DNA of 44,659 nucleotides, taken from positions 1 through 44,659 of the forward strand of contig NZ_JACVXA010000042.1 of NCBI RefSeq assembly GCF_014903745.1. Direction: 5' to 3'. The position numbers and the translations under genes are program-made. Shown piece after piece: positions 1 to 10,095 of this stretch (within the stretch, counting starts at the first letter, position 1; each line of letters begins with the position of its first letter). Below the pieces are notes generated by a model. That model did not search any database. It was not told the origin of the DNA and saw only the letters and a list, made by a program, of their open reading frames with translations. This DNA comes from Mangrovicoccus algicola. GTDB lineage: Bacteria > Pseudomonadota > Alphaproteobacteria > Rhodobacterales > Rhodobacteraceae.

Positions 1-2
1 CG

Positions 3-623
3 CCGGCGCCCGGCTTCGCGCCCTTCGAACCCGCCGCCGCCCCCGTCCCGGCCGCCGCCCCCGCGCCACAGGGCGAGGTGCGCGTCGAGGAGGGCTGGAC
101 CGTGATCCGCCGCCGCGTGACCCTGGCCCATCCCCCGGCCGCGGTCTGGGCGCATTTCTCCGATCCGGCGGCGGTGATCCGCTGTCTGCGCGGCGCGCAG
201 CTGGACAGCCGCGAGGGCGAGGACTTCACCGGCCATGTCGCGGTGGGCTTCGGTCCGATCGCCGCGAAATTCGAGGGCGAAGGCCGGTTCGAGACCGACG
301 AGGCCGCCCGCACCGGCCGCGTCACCGGCCGGGGCAAGGATCGCGGCGGCCAGTCCAGCGTCGCGGGCGGGCTGGATTTCGCGCTCGCCCCCGGGGAAAC
401 GGAGGCCGAGACCCGCGCCGATGTCGCGCTGCGCTTCCGGATCGAGGGGCGGCTGGGCCAGTTCAACCGCCCCGAACTGGTCAACGGACTGGTCGATCAC
501 CTGCTGGGCGATTTCGTCGCCAATTGCGACGCGGTGCTCGGCGGCGGCCCGGCCCCCGCGCCGCGCAAGCTGGGCATCGGCGCGCTGATCCGCATGCTGC
601 TGGCGACGCTGCGCCGGCGCTGA
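3..623 (+). CDS. CoxG-like SRPBCC domain protein, C-terminal part
   Basis: The reading frame is open to the left window edge, so the start is outside the window. The first 25 or so visible codons are a Pro/Ala-rich linker, followed by a domain of about 150 residues resembling CoxG (carbon monoxide dehydrogenase subunit G family, SRPBCC fold): a PPAAVWAHFSDP helix, an IRCLRGAQ segment and a GRLGQFNRPELV segment near the end. The tail is basic and amphipathic (GIGALIRMLLATLRRR), as in CoxG proteins that attach to membranes. CoxG proteins are linked to assembly of molybdenum hydroxylases. The linker suggests fusion to an upstream domain, for example a 2Fe-2S or FAD subunit; this is inference. 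A GTG at 78 could start a free-standing 181-residue form, but it has only a weak ribosome site. Confidence 0.75.
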   Translation, partial: PAPGFAPFEPAAAPVPAAAPAPQGEVRVEEGWTVIRRRVTLAHPPAAVWAHFSDPAAVIRCLRGAQLDSREGEDFTGHVAVGFGPIAAKFEGEGRFETDEAARTGRVTGRGKDRGGQSSVAGGLDFALAPGETEAETRADVALRFRIEGRLGQFNRPELVNGLVDHLLGDFVANCDAVLGGGPAPAPRKLGIGALIRMLLATLRRR

Positions 624-634
624 CCCGCAGGGCA

Positions 635-656
635 CCGGGCGGATCGCGCCGCCCGG
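635..656. terminator. Hairpin between convergent genes
   Basis: Perfect 8-bp inverted repeat CCGGGCGG / CCGCCCGG with a 6-base loop, in the 43-base gap between the stops of the CoxG-like gene and dctM. Its position suits a bidirectional terminator, but there is no T-tract. Confidence 0.45.
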
Positions 657-666
657 CCCGTCCGGC

Positions 667-1986
667 TCATCCCAGGAGCCGCACCAGCCCCAGCGTCAGC
701 GCCGGGAAAAGGATCAGCGCGGCGATGCGGATCACGTCGCTGACCAGGAAGGGCAGCACCCCGCGGAAACTGTCCCACATCGGCACGTCGCGCGCCATGC
801 CGTTGATGACGAAGACATTCATCCCCACCGGCGGGGTGATCAGCCCGACCTCCACCACCACGACGGCGAGGATTCCGAACCAGATCAGCGTGTCCTCGCG
901 CGGCATCCCGAAATCCAGCCCGGCGATGATCGGATAGAAGATCGGCACCGTCAGCAGGAGCATGGACATCGAATCCATCACGCAGCCCAGCACCAGGTAG
1001 AGCGCCAGCATCGCCAGCAGCACCAGCATCGGCGACAGCCCCGCCGAGGCGATGGCATCGGCGGCCAGGATCGGCGTGCGGGTCTGGGCGAGGAAGGCGT
1101 TGAAGGTCTCGGCGCCCAGGAGGATCAGGAAGATCATCCCCGAGATCCGCGCCGTGCCCAGGATGCACGCCATCAGCCCGCGCGCCCGCATCCCGCCATG
1201 GATCACCGCCAAAAGGCCCGTGCCGAAAGCGCCGACCGCCGCCGCCTCGGTCGGGGTGAACCAGCCGCGATACATGCCGGTGATCACCAGCGCGAAGATC
1301 AGCAGGATCGGCCAGGTCTCGCCGAGCGCGGCCAGCCTCTCGGCGCGCCCGGCGCGCGGCGCGGCCGGGCCGTCCTCGGGATGGCGCCGCACGAAGATCG
1401 CGATCGCCGCCATGTAGCCCAGGGCCGCCAGCACCCCGGGCAGCAGCGCGGCCATGAACATCTTGGCGATGTTCTGTTCGGCCATCAGCGCATAGAGCAC
1501 CAGGATCACCGAGGGCGGGATCAGGATGCCCAGCGTGCCGCCCGCCGCCAGCGACCCGGTGGAGAGCGCCCCCGAATAGCGGTAGCGGCGCATCTCGGGC
1601 AGGGCGACCTGGGCCATGGTGGCGGCGGTGGCCAGCGAACTGCCGCAGATCGCGCCGAAGGCCGCGCAGCCGCCGACCGAGGCCATGGCCAGCCCGCCGG
1701 GACGATGCCCCAGGAAGGCCGCCGCCGCGCGGAACAGCGCCCGGGAAAGCCCCGCGCGGGTGGCGAATTCGCCCATCAGCACGAAAAGCGGGATCACCGA
1801 CAGCGAATAGGTGGAAAACTGGTGATAGGGCGCGGTCTTGAGAAAGGCCAGGAGCGGCACGAAGCCCGAGACCAGCCCGTAGCCCCCCACGCCCACGGCC
1901 AGCATCGCCACCCCGATCGGCACGCGCAGCGCCATCAGCACCAGGAGCACGGCAAACCCTGCCAGCCCCGCGGAAATCCCGGTCAT
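667..1986 (-). CDS. dctM: TRAP transporter large permease (DctM)
   Basis: Large membrane subunit (439 aa, about 12 hydrophobic segments) of a tripartite ATP-independent periplasmic transporter; it carries the sodium-coupled transport pathway in the inner membrane. Family signatures include the GSSLATAATM stretch, the GGTLGILIPPSVILVLYA stretch near residue 150 and the C-terminal EVGLITPPVGMNVFVI segment. The start is the ATG at 1986, which overlaps the TGA of dctQ as ATGA, so the two are translationally coupled. It is last in the leftward run pobA, dctP, dctQ, dctM. Linkage to pobA suggests uptake of 4-hydroxybenzoate or a related aromatic acid (inference). Confidence 0.93.
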   Translation of the reverse strand: MTGISAGLAGFAVLLVLMALRVPIGVAMLAVGVGGYGLVSGFVPLLAFLKTAPYHQFSTYSLSVIPLFVLMGEFATRAGLSRALFRAAAAFLGHRPGGLAMASVGGCAAFGAICGSSLATAATMAQVALPEMRRYRYSGALSTGSLAAGGTLGILIPPSVILVLYALMAEQNIAKMFMAALLPGVLAALGYMAAIAIFVRRHPEDGPAAPRAGRAERLAALGETWPILLIFALVITGMYRGWFTPTEAAAVGAFGTGLLAVIHGGMRARGLMACILGTARISGMIFLILLGAETFNAFLAQTRTPILAADAIASAGLSPMLVLLAMLALYLVLGCVMDSMSMLLLTVPIFYPIIAGLDFGMPREDTLIWFGILAVVVVEVGLITPPVGMNVFVINGMARDVPMWDSFRGVLPFLVSDVIRIAALILFPALTLGLVRLLG

Positions 1987-2522
1987 GCGCGGCCCTCCGC
2001 CCGGCCGAAGGCGCGGCGCAGATGCCCCGCCACCGAGGCGGCCGTGACCGCCACCAGCAGGCCCATGGCCGGCAGGATGACGAAGAAGCTGTACCAGACC
2101 GGGATGCGCAGGATCATCGTCTGTTCGGAATAGAGCTTCATCTCCTCGGCGCCCGGCACCGCGCGCCACAGCAGCAGCGCGGCCAGGGCCAGGTAGACCA
2201 GCGCGCCGAAGGCATCCAGCACCCCGCGCAGCCGCGGCCCGGCGCGGGTGGTGAAGAAATCGACCGTCACGTTGCCCCCCTCGATCTGGCACCAGGGCAG
2301 GAAGCAGAAGATGACGATGGCGCTGCCCAGTTCGACCAGCTCGAAATCGCCCGAGATCGGCCGTCCCAGCGTGCTGCGCAGCACCACGCTGGTCACGGTC
2401 ATCAGCATCATCGCCACCAGCACGCTGCCGCCGATCACGGCGAAGCCCCGCGCCAGCTGCACCAGAAGGCGGGGCGCGACCGGCGCGCCCCCTTCCGGCA
2501 TGGGTTCCCCTGCCCCGGTCAT
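1983..2522 (-). CDS. dctQ: TRAP transporter small permease (DctQ)
   Basis: Small membrane subunit, 179 aa, with four hydrophobic segments (about residues 30-50, 65-82, 105-125 and 145-165). It carries the family pattern of an acidic stretch between segments 1 and 2 (GDFELVELGSAIVIFCFLPWCQ) and the GGNVTVDFF motif. DctQ pairs with DctM and docks the binding protein. The gene begins 4 bases after the dctP stop and overlaps dctM by 4 bases, so the three subunits are one translational unit. An internal Met at residue 8 is an alternative start. Confidence 0.9.
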   Translation of the reverse strand: MTGAGEPMPEGGAPVAPRLLVQLARGFAVIGGSVLVAMMLMTVTSVVLRSTLGRPISGDFELVELGSAIVIFCFLPWCQIEGGNVTVDFFTTRAGPRLRGVLDAFGALVYLALAALLLWRAVPGAEEMKLYSEQTMILRIPVWYSFFVILPAMGLLVAVTAASVAGHLRRAFGRAEGRA

Positions 2523-2526
2523 CGGC

Positions 2527-3558
2527 TCACTCGGCCGCCGCGATCATCGCGCGGGCGTCTTCCAGGATCGCCGCGCCGTCATGTCCGGCCTTGTCCATCT
2601 GCGCCGTCCAGGCCTCGATCACCGGGGCGGAGGCGGTCTTCCATTCCTCCAGGTCGGCCTCGGGGATGACGGTGACGGTGCCGCCCGCCTCCAGCGCAGC
2701 CGCGCGCTGCTCGTCCTCGGCGGCATCGAAGGCCGCGCCCGCGATCTCGGCCAGGGTGGCGCCCGTGGTCTCGTCGATCACCGCGCGCAGATCCTCGGGC
2801 AGCCCGTCATAGACCCGCTGGTTCATCACCAGCGCCATGACGGCACTGGACAGCCCGCCATTCTCGGTGCCGAATTCGGTGTGATGCGGCGCCAGCGTCT
2901 CCAGCCGCAGCGACCCGAAGACCTCCCACGGGATCACCGCGCCGCCGATCACGCCGGTGGTCATCGCCTGCGGCACTTCGGGGACCGGCATGCCGACCGC
3001 CACCGCGCCGAGCGCGTCCAGCCCTTCGGTCATGGTCCGCGACGGCGCGCGGATCTTCAGCCGGGCCAGATCCTCCAGGCTGGCCACCTCCGCCTCGCTG
3101 GTATGCAGCTTGTAGGCCGAGGGCGCGTGCAGCAGCAGCGTATGGACCTGCGCCAGTTCCTCGCCCAGGTATTTCGCCTGGAATTCCTGCAGCGCGGCGG
3201 TGGTCTGCGTGGCCGTGCCCGCGACGAAGGGCAGCTCGAACACTTCCGAGATCGGGAAGCGGCCGGGCGTGTAGCCCAGAAGCGTCCAGGAGACGTCGAC
3301 GATCCCGTCGCGCGCCTGGTCGAACAGCTGCGGCGGCTTGCCGCCCAGCTGCATCGAGGGGAAGATCTGCACCTCGATCCGCCCGCCCGAGCGTTCCTCG
3401 ACCATCGCCTTCCACGGCTCCAGCACGCCCTGCTGGATCGGCGCGGCGGCGGGCAGGAAATGATGCACGCGCAGCGTGACCTCCTGCGCCATCGCCCCCC
3501 CCGCCGCGGCGAGCCCCAGCGCCAGGGCCGCAAGACCCGTCGTGATCCTCTGTTTCAT
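2527..3558 (-). CDS. dctP: TRAP transporter solute-binding protein (DctP)
   Basis: Periplasmic binding protein of 343 aa. The signal peptide (Met-Lys-Gln-Arg start, hydrophobic Ala/Leu core, cleavage after AMA near residue 24) precedes a DctP-family domain beginning EVTLRVHHFLP. Family landmarks are the LKIRAPS segment near residue 175, which holds the substrate-carboxylate-binding Arg in characterised DctP proteins, and the AMTTGVIGGAVIPWEVF segment. The ATG at 3558 is preceded by a strong GGAGGAGGAGGG ribosome site. It lies 53 bases behind pobA on the same strand. The likely ligand is an aromatic carboxylate such as 4-hydroxybenzoate, from context only. Confidence 0.92.
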   Translation of the reverse strand: MKQRITTGLAALALGLAAAGGAMAQEVTLRVHHFLPAAAPIQQGVLEPWKAMVEERSGGRIEVQIFPSMQLGGKPPQLFDQARDGIVDVSWTLLGYTPGRFPISEVFELPFVAGTATQTTAALQEFQAKYLGEELAQVHTLLLHAPSAYKLHTSEAEVASLEDLARLKIRAPSRTMTEGLDALGAVAVGMPVPEVPQAMTTGVIGGAVIPWEVFGSLRLETLAPHHTEFGTENGGLSSAVMALVMNQRVYDGLPEDLRAVIDETTGATLAEIAGAAFDAAEDEQRAAALEAGGTVTVIPEADLEEWKTASAPVIEAWTAQMDKAGHDGAAILEDARAMIAAAE

Positions 3559-3611
3559 GGCTTCCCTCCTCCTCCTCGGGATGCTGTTCCGGCCGGCCCC
3601 GGCGCGCTGCG

Positions 3612-4878
<1,267 letters not shown>

Positions 4879-4881
4879 GCA

Positions 4882-5787
4882 ATGAAAGCCCGGATCAAGC
4901 TGCGCCACCTGCAGGCCTTCACCACGATCACCCGCGCCGGCAGTTTCCGGGCGGCGGCCGAACAGCTGTTGCTGACCCAGCCCGCGATCTCGCGCAGCAT
5001 GGCCGAACTGGAGGAGATCCTCGGCGCGCGGCTGCTGAGCCGCGATCGCGGCGGCGTCGCGCTGACCCCGGTCGGCGCCTTCTTCCTCAGCTTCGCCGAG
5101 GCCAGCCTCGCCGCGCTGGAGCGCGGCATCAGCGGGGTGGGAGAATTCGCCCCCGAGGCGGGGCTGTCGATGCGCATCGGCATGCAGCCCGCCGCCGCGG
5201 CCCGGCTGATGCCCGCGGTGACCCGGGCGCTGGAGCAGGAGCCTGCGGGGCTCGGCGTGACGCTGCAGGAAGGCAGCCATGCCGACCTGGCCCAGCGGCT
5301 GCGCGACGGGCAGCTGGACCTGGTGGTGGGGATGCAGGGCCCGCCCGAGACGATGGCGGATCTGAGCTTCGTGCAGCTTTACACCGAGCGCCTGGCCATC
5401 GTCGCCGCGCCCGGCCACCCGGCGCTGGAGCGCCCCGACCTGCAGGCGCTGGCGGACTGGCCGGCGGTCTATCCCCCGCCCGAGGACCCGGTCCGCCCCG
5501 TGCTCCGGCGGTTCCTGGTGGGCCATGGCGTGCCGCTGCCGCGCATCCGGGTGGAGACGGGGTCCTTCGCCTTCGGCCTGTCGCGCACGCTGGGCGGCGA
5601 TGCCCTGTGGTTCGCCCCCGAGGGCATGGTGCAGGAGGCCGTGGCGCGCGGCCTGCTGGCGCGACTGCCCCTGAACACCGAGGCGACGGCCATGCCGGCC
5701 GGGCTGATCGCCCGCGCGGGCGAGGACCAGACCCCGGCGGGGCGCAGGCTCCTGCCCGCGCTGCGCGGCGCCCTGGCCGCGGCGTGA
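4882..5787 (+). CDS. LysR-family regulator of the pobA operon
   Basis: 301-residue LysR-type regulator. The N-terminal winged helix-turn-helix (residues 6-65) has the family pattern RHLQAFTTITRAGSFRAAAEQL and TQPAISRSMAELEE; the effector domain spans about residues 95-295. The IKLRHLQAF opening resembles the PcaQ/GbpR branch of LysR proteins that control aromatic-acid genes. It is divergent from pobA with a 100-base shared promoter region, so it probably activates pobA-dctPQM in response to 4-hydroxybenzoate or a related acid (inference). No strong Shine-Dalgarno precedes the ATG; the space is filled by the putative operator. The gene ends only 10 bases from the convergent cytochrome c gene. 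Confidence 0.88.
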   Translation: MKARIKLRHLQAFTTITRAGSFRAAAEQLLLTQPAISRSMAELEEILGARLLSRDRGGVALTPVGAFFLSFAEASLAALERGISGVGEFAPEAGLSMRIGMQPAAAARLMPAVTRALEQEPAGLGVTLQEGSHADLAQRLRDGQLDLVVGMQGPPETMADLSFVQLYTERLAIVAAPGHPALERPDLQALADWPAVYPPPEDPVRPVLRRFLVGHGVPLPRIRVETGSFAFGLSRTLGGDALWFAPEGMVQEAVARGLLARLPLNTEATAMPAGLIARAGEDQTPAGRRLLPALRGALAAA

Positions 5788-5797
5788 CCGGGCCGGG

Positions 5798-7138
5798 TCA
5801 CCGCATCTGCAGGACGATCGGGTCGATGGAGGCCGGATCGGTGCGGCTGCGCAGATCGGCCACGTCCGCCGGGTCCACCGCCCCGCCCCGGTTGCCCCAG
5901 CTCTGGCGCACGAAGCTGAGGATCTCGGCGATCTCGGCATCGTCCATGCGCCCGCGATAGGGCGGCATCCGGTAGGCATCGGGCATCCCGTCGGCCACCA
6001 CCCGGCCCGAGCCGTTCAGCGTGACGTTGATCTGCGAGGCGGGCTCGGCCACCTGCGCGGAGGTCACCCCGGCCAGCGGCGGGATCCAGGGCGCCTGGCC
6101 CGACCCGTCGCGGCCATGGCAGGCGGCGCAATTGGCCAGGTAGGACTGCGCCCCCGGAAGGCCCGCGCGCGCCGCCTGGGCCGGGGTGGTCACCTCGGCC
6201 GGGGCGGGCACCCAGGCCTCGCCCTCGCCGGGCAGCGACTTGAGGTAATGCGCCATCGCCCGCAGATCCGGCTCGGTCAGGAATTGCAGCGAATTGTTGA
6301 ACGCCTCGGTCATCGAGCCGAAGACGACCGCATGGGCATTGCGCCCCTCGGAGAGGAAGGCGAACAGGTCCTCCTCGCTCCAGCGGCCGATCCCCGCCGC
6401 CCCGTCGCCGCGCAGCGAAGGCGCGTACCAGCCATCCAGCAGCGCGCCGGACAGGAAATCGGGGTCGGAACTGTCCAGCCCCTTCTCGTTCATCGCGATC
6501 CCGCGCGGGGTGTGGCAGCTGCCGCAATGGCCCGCGCCTTCGACCAGATAGGCGCCGCGATTCCACAGCGCGTCCCGCTCCGGGTCGGGCTGGTAGACCG
6601 CGCCGCTGGTGAAGACCGCGTTCCACGCCGCCAGCGGCCAGCGGATGTTCAGCGGCCAGGGAATGCCGTTCTCCGGCACCGGTTCGGCCACCGGCTCCAC
6701 CCCTGCCATGAAGAAGGCGTAAAGCGCGCGGATGTCGTCATCGGTCATCTTCTCGTAGGACGGGTAGGGCATCGCCGGATACAGGCGCCGCCCGTCCGGC
6801 GTCACCCCGTCGCGCAGAGCCCGGTCGAAATCCGCCAGCGTGTAGCCGCCGATGCCGTGATCCGGATCGGGGGTGATGTTGGTGGCATGGATCACGCCCA
6901 GCGGCGTGCCCATCTCCAGCCCGCCGGCGAAGGGCGCGCCCCCCTCCAGGCTGTGGCAGGCGACGCAATCGGCCTGGCGGGCGACATATTCGCCGCGCGC
7001 GATCAGGTCGGGCGCGGGGGCGGCGGCGGTTTCGCCGTCGAAGGGCGAGGCAGGCAGGCGGGTCACGTACCAGGCCCCGCCCGCAAGGACGAGCACGGCC
7101 AGGACGGCGGCAAGGGAAAGGGTCTTTTTCACGGGCAT
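5798..7138 (-). CDS. Tri-haem cytochrome c, electron acceptor of molybdenum hydroxylase
   Basis: 446 aa with an N-terminal signal or anchor helix (residues 5-25) and three c-type haem sites: CVACH (58-62), CGSCH (205-209) and CAACH (337-341). This is the three-domain arrangement of cytochrome subunits of membrane-linked alcohol or aldehyde dehydrogenases and of IorAB-type hydroxylases. Candidate distal Met ligands lie downstream of each site (for example MPYPSYEKM near 123-131). It would carry electrons from the periplasmic Mo enzyme encoded upstream to the respiratory chain. It starts 55 bases after that gene on the same strand and is last in the operon. Confidence 0.9.
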   Translation of the reverse strand: MPVKKTLSLAAVLAVLVLAGGAWYVTRLPASPFDGETAAAPAPDLIARGEYVARQADCVACHSLEGGAPFAGGLEMGTPLGVIHATNITPDPDHGIGGYTLADFDRALRDGVTPDGRRLYPAMPYPSYEKMTDDDIRALYAFFMAGVEPVAEPVPENGIPWPLNIRWPLAAWNAVFTSGAVYQPDPERDALWNRGAYLVEGAGHCGSCHTPRGIAMNEKGLDSSDPDFLSGALLDGWYAPSLRGDGAAGIGRWSEEDLFAFLSEGRNAHAVVFGSMTEAFNNSLQFLTEPDLRAMAHYLKSLPGEGEAWVPAPAEVTTPAQAARAGLPGAQSYLANCAACHGRDGSGQAPWIPPLAGVTSAQVAEPASQINVTLNGSGRVVADGMPDAYRMPPYRGRMDDAEIAEILSFVRQSWGNRGGAVDPADVADLRSRTDPASIDPIVLQMR

Positions 7139-7163
7139 GTCCGGTATCTGTCGTTGCGGGGGA

Positions 7164-7182
7164 CCGCCGCGCGGCGCGGCGG
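7164..7182. other. GC hairpin between Mo-subunit gene and cytochrome gene
   Basis: Perfect inverted repeat CCGCCGCG / CGCGGCGG with a 3-base loop inside the 55-base intercistronic space. It could stabilise the upstream message or attenuate the cytochrome gene; no T-tract follows. Confidence 0.4.
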
Positions 7183-7193
7183 CCCTGGCGGGA

Positions 7194-9443
7194 TCAGCTC
7201 TCGAAGCTCATGCGCGACAGCGGCATGCGGCGCACCGGCTGACCGGTCAGCGCGGCGACGGCATTGGCCACGGCCGGGGGCACCGCAGGAAGGGGCGGCT
7301 CGCCCACGCCGCCGATCTGCGCCCCGCTTTCGAGGATGCCGACATGGACGGGCGGCATGTCGCCGGGCGGCAGGATGCGGTACATGTCGTAATTGCGCGC
7401 CACCGGCGCCCCGTCCTGCCAGACGGATTCCTCCATCAGCACCTGGCTCAGACCCAGCGCGGCGGCGCCGCGCACCTGCTGGCGCACCAGCGCGGGATTG
7501 ACCGCCTGGCCGGGATCCAGCACCTCCCAGACGTCATGCACCACGACCCTTCCCGCGGCAATGGACACTTCGGCGATGGCGGCGGCCTCTGACCCGAAGG
7601 GCGAGGCCATGCCGATGCCGCGCGCCCGGCGGGTTCCGTCCGGGGCGTCATAGGGTCCGCGTTTCCAGCCGCCCGAGAGGTCCGCCACCGCCTCAAGCAG
7701 CGCCGAAAGCCGCGCATCATCGCGCAGCAGGTGGCGGCGCAGCTCGAACGGGTCCTGCCCGCCCGCCGCCGCCATCTCGTCGAGGAAGCATTCGTAGAAG
7801 AAGTCGTTCATCGAATTGCCGACCGACCGCCAATAGGCCAGCATCGCGGGGTTGCGGACATAGGCCTGGGCCATGCGGCGGGTGGGGATGGCATAGGCCT
7901 TGCCGGTCAGCCCCTCCAGCGCGGTCGGATCCACCTGGTCGCCGCGGCCGTTGATCGCCTCGGTCGGACCCTCCGTGGCCGAAACCGCCTCGATCGCCAG
8001 GGGCAGGCCGTCACCGTCCAGCGCCCCGCGGAACCGCACCGCCGCCATCGGCCGCAGCGGATCGCGCAGGAATTCCTGTTCGCGCGTCCAGATCATCTTG
8101 ACCGGGCGGCCCGCGCGGCGCGCCAGCTCGATCGCCTGCGGATAGGGGCTGGCGGCGGGATAGAGGAAATGCCGCCCGAAGAACCCGCCCAGCATCGGCG
8201 AATGGATGCGCACCTGCGCCGGGTCCAGCCCGGTCAGCCCCGCAACCGTCGACTGGTACTGTTCCGGCGCCTGGTTGGGCAGCCACAGATCCAGCGTGCC
8301 ATCCCCGTTGAACCGCGCCACCGCGGAGGGCGGCTCCAGCTGGGCATGGTTCAGGTACTGGCTGTGATAGGTCGCCGAGATCACCGTTTCGGCCCCTGCC
8401 AGGACGCCCGGCGCATCGCCCTCGGCCTCGGCCTCGGTCTCATCGGCCTCCGAGGCAGCCAGCGCCGCCGCGAAATCCGCGGAGGAGAAATCGGCCGGCA
8501 TCTCGCGCCAGCCCTCGGGCAGCGTGTCGAAGGGCACCCAGTCGACCTCCAGCGCCTCGACCGCGCGCTTGGCCGTCCACCAGCGTTCGGCCAGAACCGC
8601 CACGGCGCCGTCCAGCACCTCCACCGCCGCGACGCCCGGCAAGGCCGCGACCTCCTCGCGGTTGCGGATCGTGCCGACCGTCAGGCCCAGCCGCGGCGCA
8701 TGGCTGACCGCAGCCTGCAGCATGCCCTCGACGCGGATGTCGATGGCGTATTCCGCGCGGCCGGTGGACTTGTCATGCACGTCCAGCCGCGGCTGTTCCC
8801 GGCCGATCCAGCGGAAGGCGGACGGATCCTTCAGCGTCACGCTGTCGGGATCGGGAACCGCCAGGTCGAAGGCCGCCCCGGCCAGCGCGCCATAGCCCAG
8901 GTCCCGGCCCGAGGCCGCGTGCACGACCCGGCCCGGTTCGGTGGACAGCTCCCGCGCGGGCACGCCCAGCTCGGCCGCCGCCGCCTCGATCAGCATGGCC
9001 CGGGCCAGCGCGCCGAGACGGCGCATCACCGGGTAGGACAGGCGCACCGACATCGACCCGCCGGTGATCCGCATCTGCCCGCCGATCACCAGGTAATCGG
9101 CGCCCGCAGGCGCGTTCTCCACGGTGAAGACCGCCGGGTCGGCATCCAGCTCCTCGCCGACGATCTGCGCCATGCCGGTGAAGATCCCCTGCCCGCCCTC
9201 GACGAAGGGCGACAGCAGCCGCACCGTGCCGTCGGGCCGGATCTCCAGGAAGGCGGGCACATTGGTGCCCGGCGCCGCCGCGGCGGCCTGGGCGCGGGCG
9301 GGACCGGCAGGCAGGCCGACCCCCAGGATCAGCGTTCCCGCCCCGGCGCCGAGCGCCCCGCGCAGGAAGCCGCGGCGCGACAGGTTCAGCGGACGGCCCG
9401 AGGCCAGCTCGGCGGCGCAAAGCGCGGCGGGATGCCCGGTCAC
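7194..9443 (-). CDS. Molybdopterin-binding subunit, IorB-type xanthine/aldehyde oxidoreductase
   Basis: 749-residue large subunit of the isoquinoline 1-oxidoreductase (IorB) branch of the xanthine oxidase family, which hydroxylates N-heterocycles or oxidises aldehydes using the molybdopterin cytosine dinucleotide cofactor. A Tat signal peptide (NLSRRGFLRGA, about residues 20-30, then a hydrophobic Gly/Ala/Leu stretch) shows export of the folded enzyme. Cofactor motifs include EGGQGIFTGMAQIV near residue 85 and FNGDGTLDLWLPNQAPEQ near 380; the catalytic Glu lies in GVGEPPLPAVPPAVANAV near the C-terminus. The GTG start at 9443 overlaps the upstream stop as GTGA. The substrate cannot be read from sequence. 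Confidence 0.9.
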   Translation of the reverse strand: MTGHPAALCAAELASGRPLNLSRRGFLRGALGAGAGTLILGVGLPAGPARAQAAAAAPGTNVPAFLEIRPDGTVRLLSPFVEGGQGIFTGMAQIVGEELDADPAVFTVENAPAGADYLVIGGQMRITGGSMSVRLSYPVMRRLGALARAMLIEAAAAELGVPARELSTEPGRVVHAASGRDLGYGALAGAAFDLAVPDPDSVTLKDPSAFRWIGREQPRLDVHDKSTGRAEYAIDIRVEGMLQAAVSHAPRLGLTVGTIRNREEVAALPGVAAVEVLDGAVAVLAERWWTAKRAVEALEVDWVPFDTLPEGWREMPADFSSADFAAALAASEADETEAEAEGDAPGVLAGAETVISATYHSQYLNHAQLEPPSAVARFNGDGTLDLWLPNQAPEQYQSTVAGLTGLDPAQVRIHSPMLGGFFGRHFLYPAASPYPQAIELARRAGRPVKMIWTREQEFLRDPLRPMAAVRFRGALDGDGLPLAIEAVSATEGPTEAINGRGDQVDPTALEGLTGKAYAIPTRRMAQAYVRNPAMLAYWRSVGNSMNDFFYECFLDEMAAAGGQDPFELRRHLLRDDARLSALLEAVADLSGGWKRGPYDAPDGTRRARGIGMASPFGSEAAAIAEVSIAAGRVVVHDVWEVLDPGQAVNPALVRQQVRGAAALGLSQVLMEESVWQDGAPVARNYDMYRILPPGDMPPVHVGILESGAQIGGVGEPPLPAVPPAVANAVAALTGQPVRRMPLSRMSFES

Positions 9444-9901
9444 AGCGTCTCTCCTTCGCGCCCCGCCAGGTCGGTCATCGCCGCGCGGATGTAGTTATAG
9501 GTGCCGCAGCGGCACAGGTTGACCATCGTCGCGCGGATATCCTCCTCGGTCGGTTCGGGGATCTCCTTGAGCAGGGCGGTCGCCGCCACCACCTGGCCCG
9601 ACTGGCAGTAGCCGCATTGCGGCACCTGGTGCTCCACCCATTTCTCCACCACGCGGGCCCCGACCGGGTCGGATTCGATCGCCTCGATCGTGGTGATCTC
9701 GGCGCCCTCCAACATCTCCACCGGGGTGACGCAGGATCGCATGACCTGCCCGTCGACCAGCACCGAACAGGCGCCGCATTGGGCCAGGCCGCATCCGTAC
9801 TTGGTGCCGGTCAGGCCGAGATCGTCGCGCAGCACCCACAGAAGCGGCGTGTCGCCGGGGGCGTCGATCTCGCGGGGGGTTCCGTTGACGGTCAGCTGCA
9901 T
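9440..9901 (-). CDS. 2Fe-2S subunit, IorA-type
   Basis: 153-residue iron-sulfur subunit of the molybdenum hydroxylase. It has an N-terminal plant-ferredoxin-like cluster (Cys37, Cys42, Cys45, Cys57; YGCGLAQCGACSVL) and a C-terminal four-helix cluster domain (Cys96, Cys99, Cys130, Cys132; QCGYCQSGQ and NLCRCGTYNYIR). It passes electrons from the Mo centre to the cytochrome. It has no signal peptide, so it is presumably carried out with the Tat-bearing large subunit. The ATG at 9901 has a GGAG ribosome site, although the frame is open a little further upstream. It is first in the operon: 2Fe-2S subunit, Mo subunit, cytochrome. No FAD subunit is present, as expected for this group. Confidence 0.93.
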   Translation of the reverse strand: MQLTVNGTPREIDAPGDTPLLWVLRDDLGLTGTKYGCGLAQCGACSVLVDGQVMRSCVTPVEMLEGAEITTIEAIESDPVGARVVEKWVEHQVPQCGYCQSGQVVAATALLKEIPEPTEEDIRATMVNLCRCGTYNYIRAAMTDLAGREGETL

Positions 9902-10022
9902 CGGGGGCTCCTGGCTTCGGGCTGGAAACGGCTCGGGCCGCGGCAAGGCGGGCCGGAGGGCGGCAGGCAACAAGCTAGACCCCGCGACGCGCCTGGGGAA
10001 TGGCGGCTGATCGATTGCAGAT

Positions 10023-10037
10023 ATGAACAGGATTCAT
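10023..10037. promoter_or_regulatory. LysR box in the ior-type divergent region
   Basis: ATGAA-CAGGA-TTCAT is a perfect 5-bp dyad with T-N11-A geometry, extended with one mismatch by flanking AT pairs. It lies in the 194-base divergent region between the 2Fe-2S subunit gene and a LysR gene, in a locally AT-rich patch. Nothing else was recognised in this gap (9902-10095). Confidence 0.5.
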
Positions 10038-10095
10038 TTATCTCTCCCGCCGCGATCGGCGATACACTGCCCGGCAGGACGGGAGCGGCACGAAG

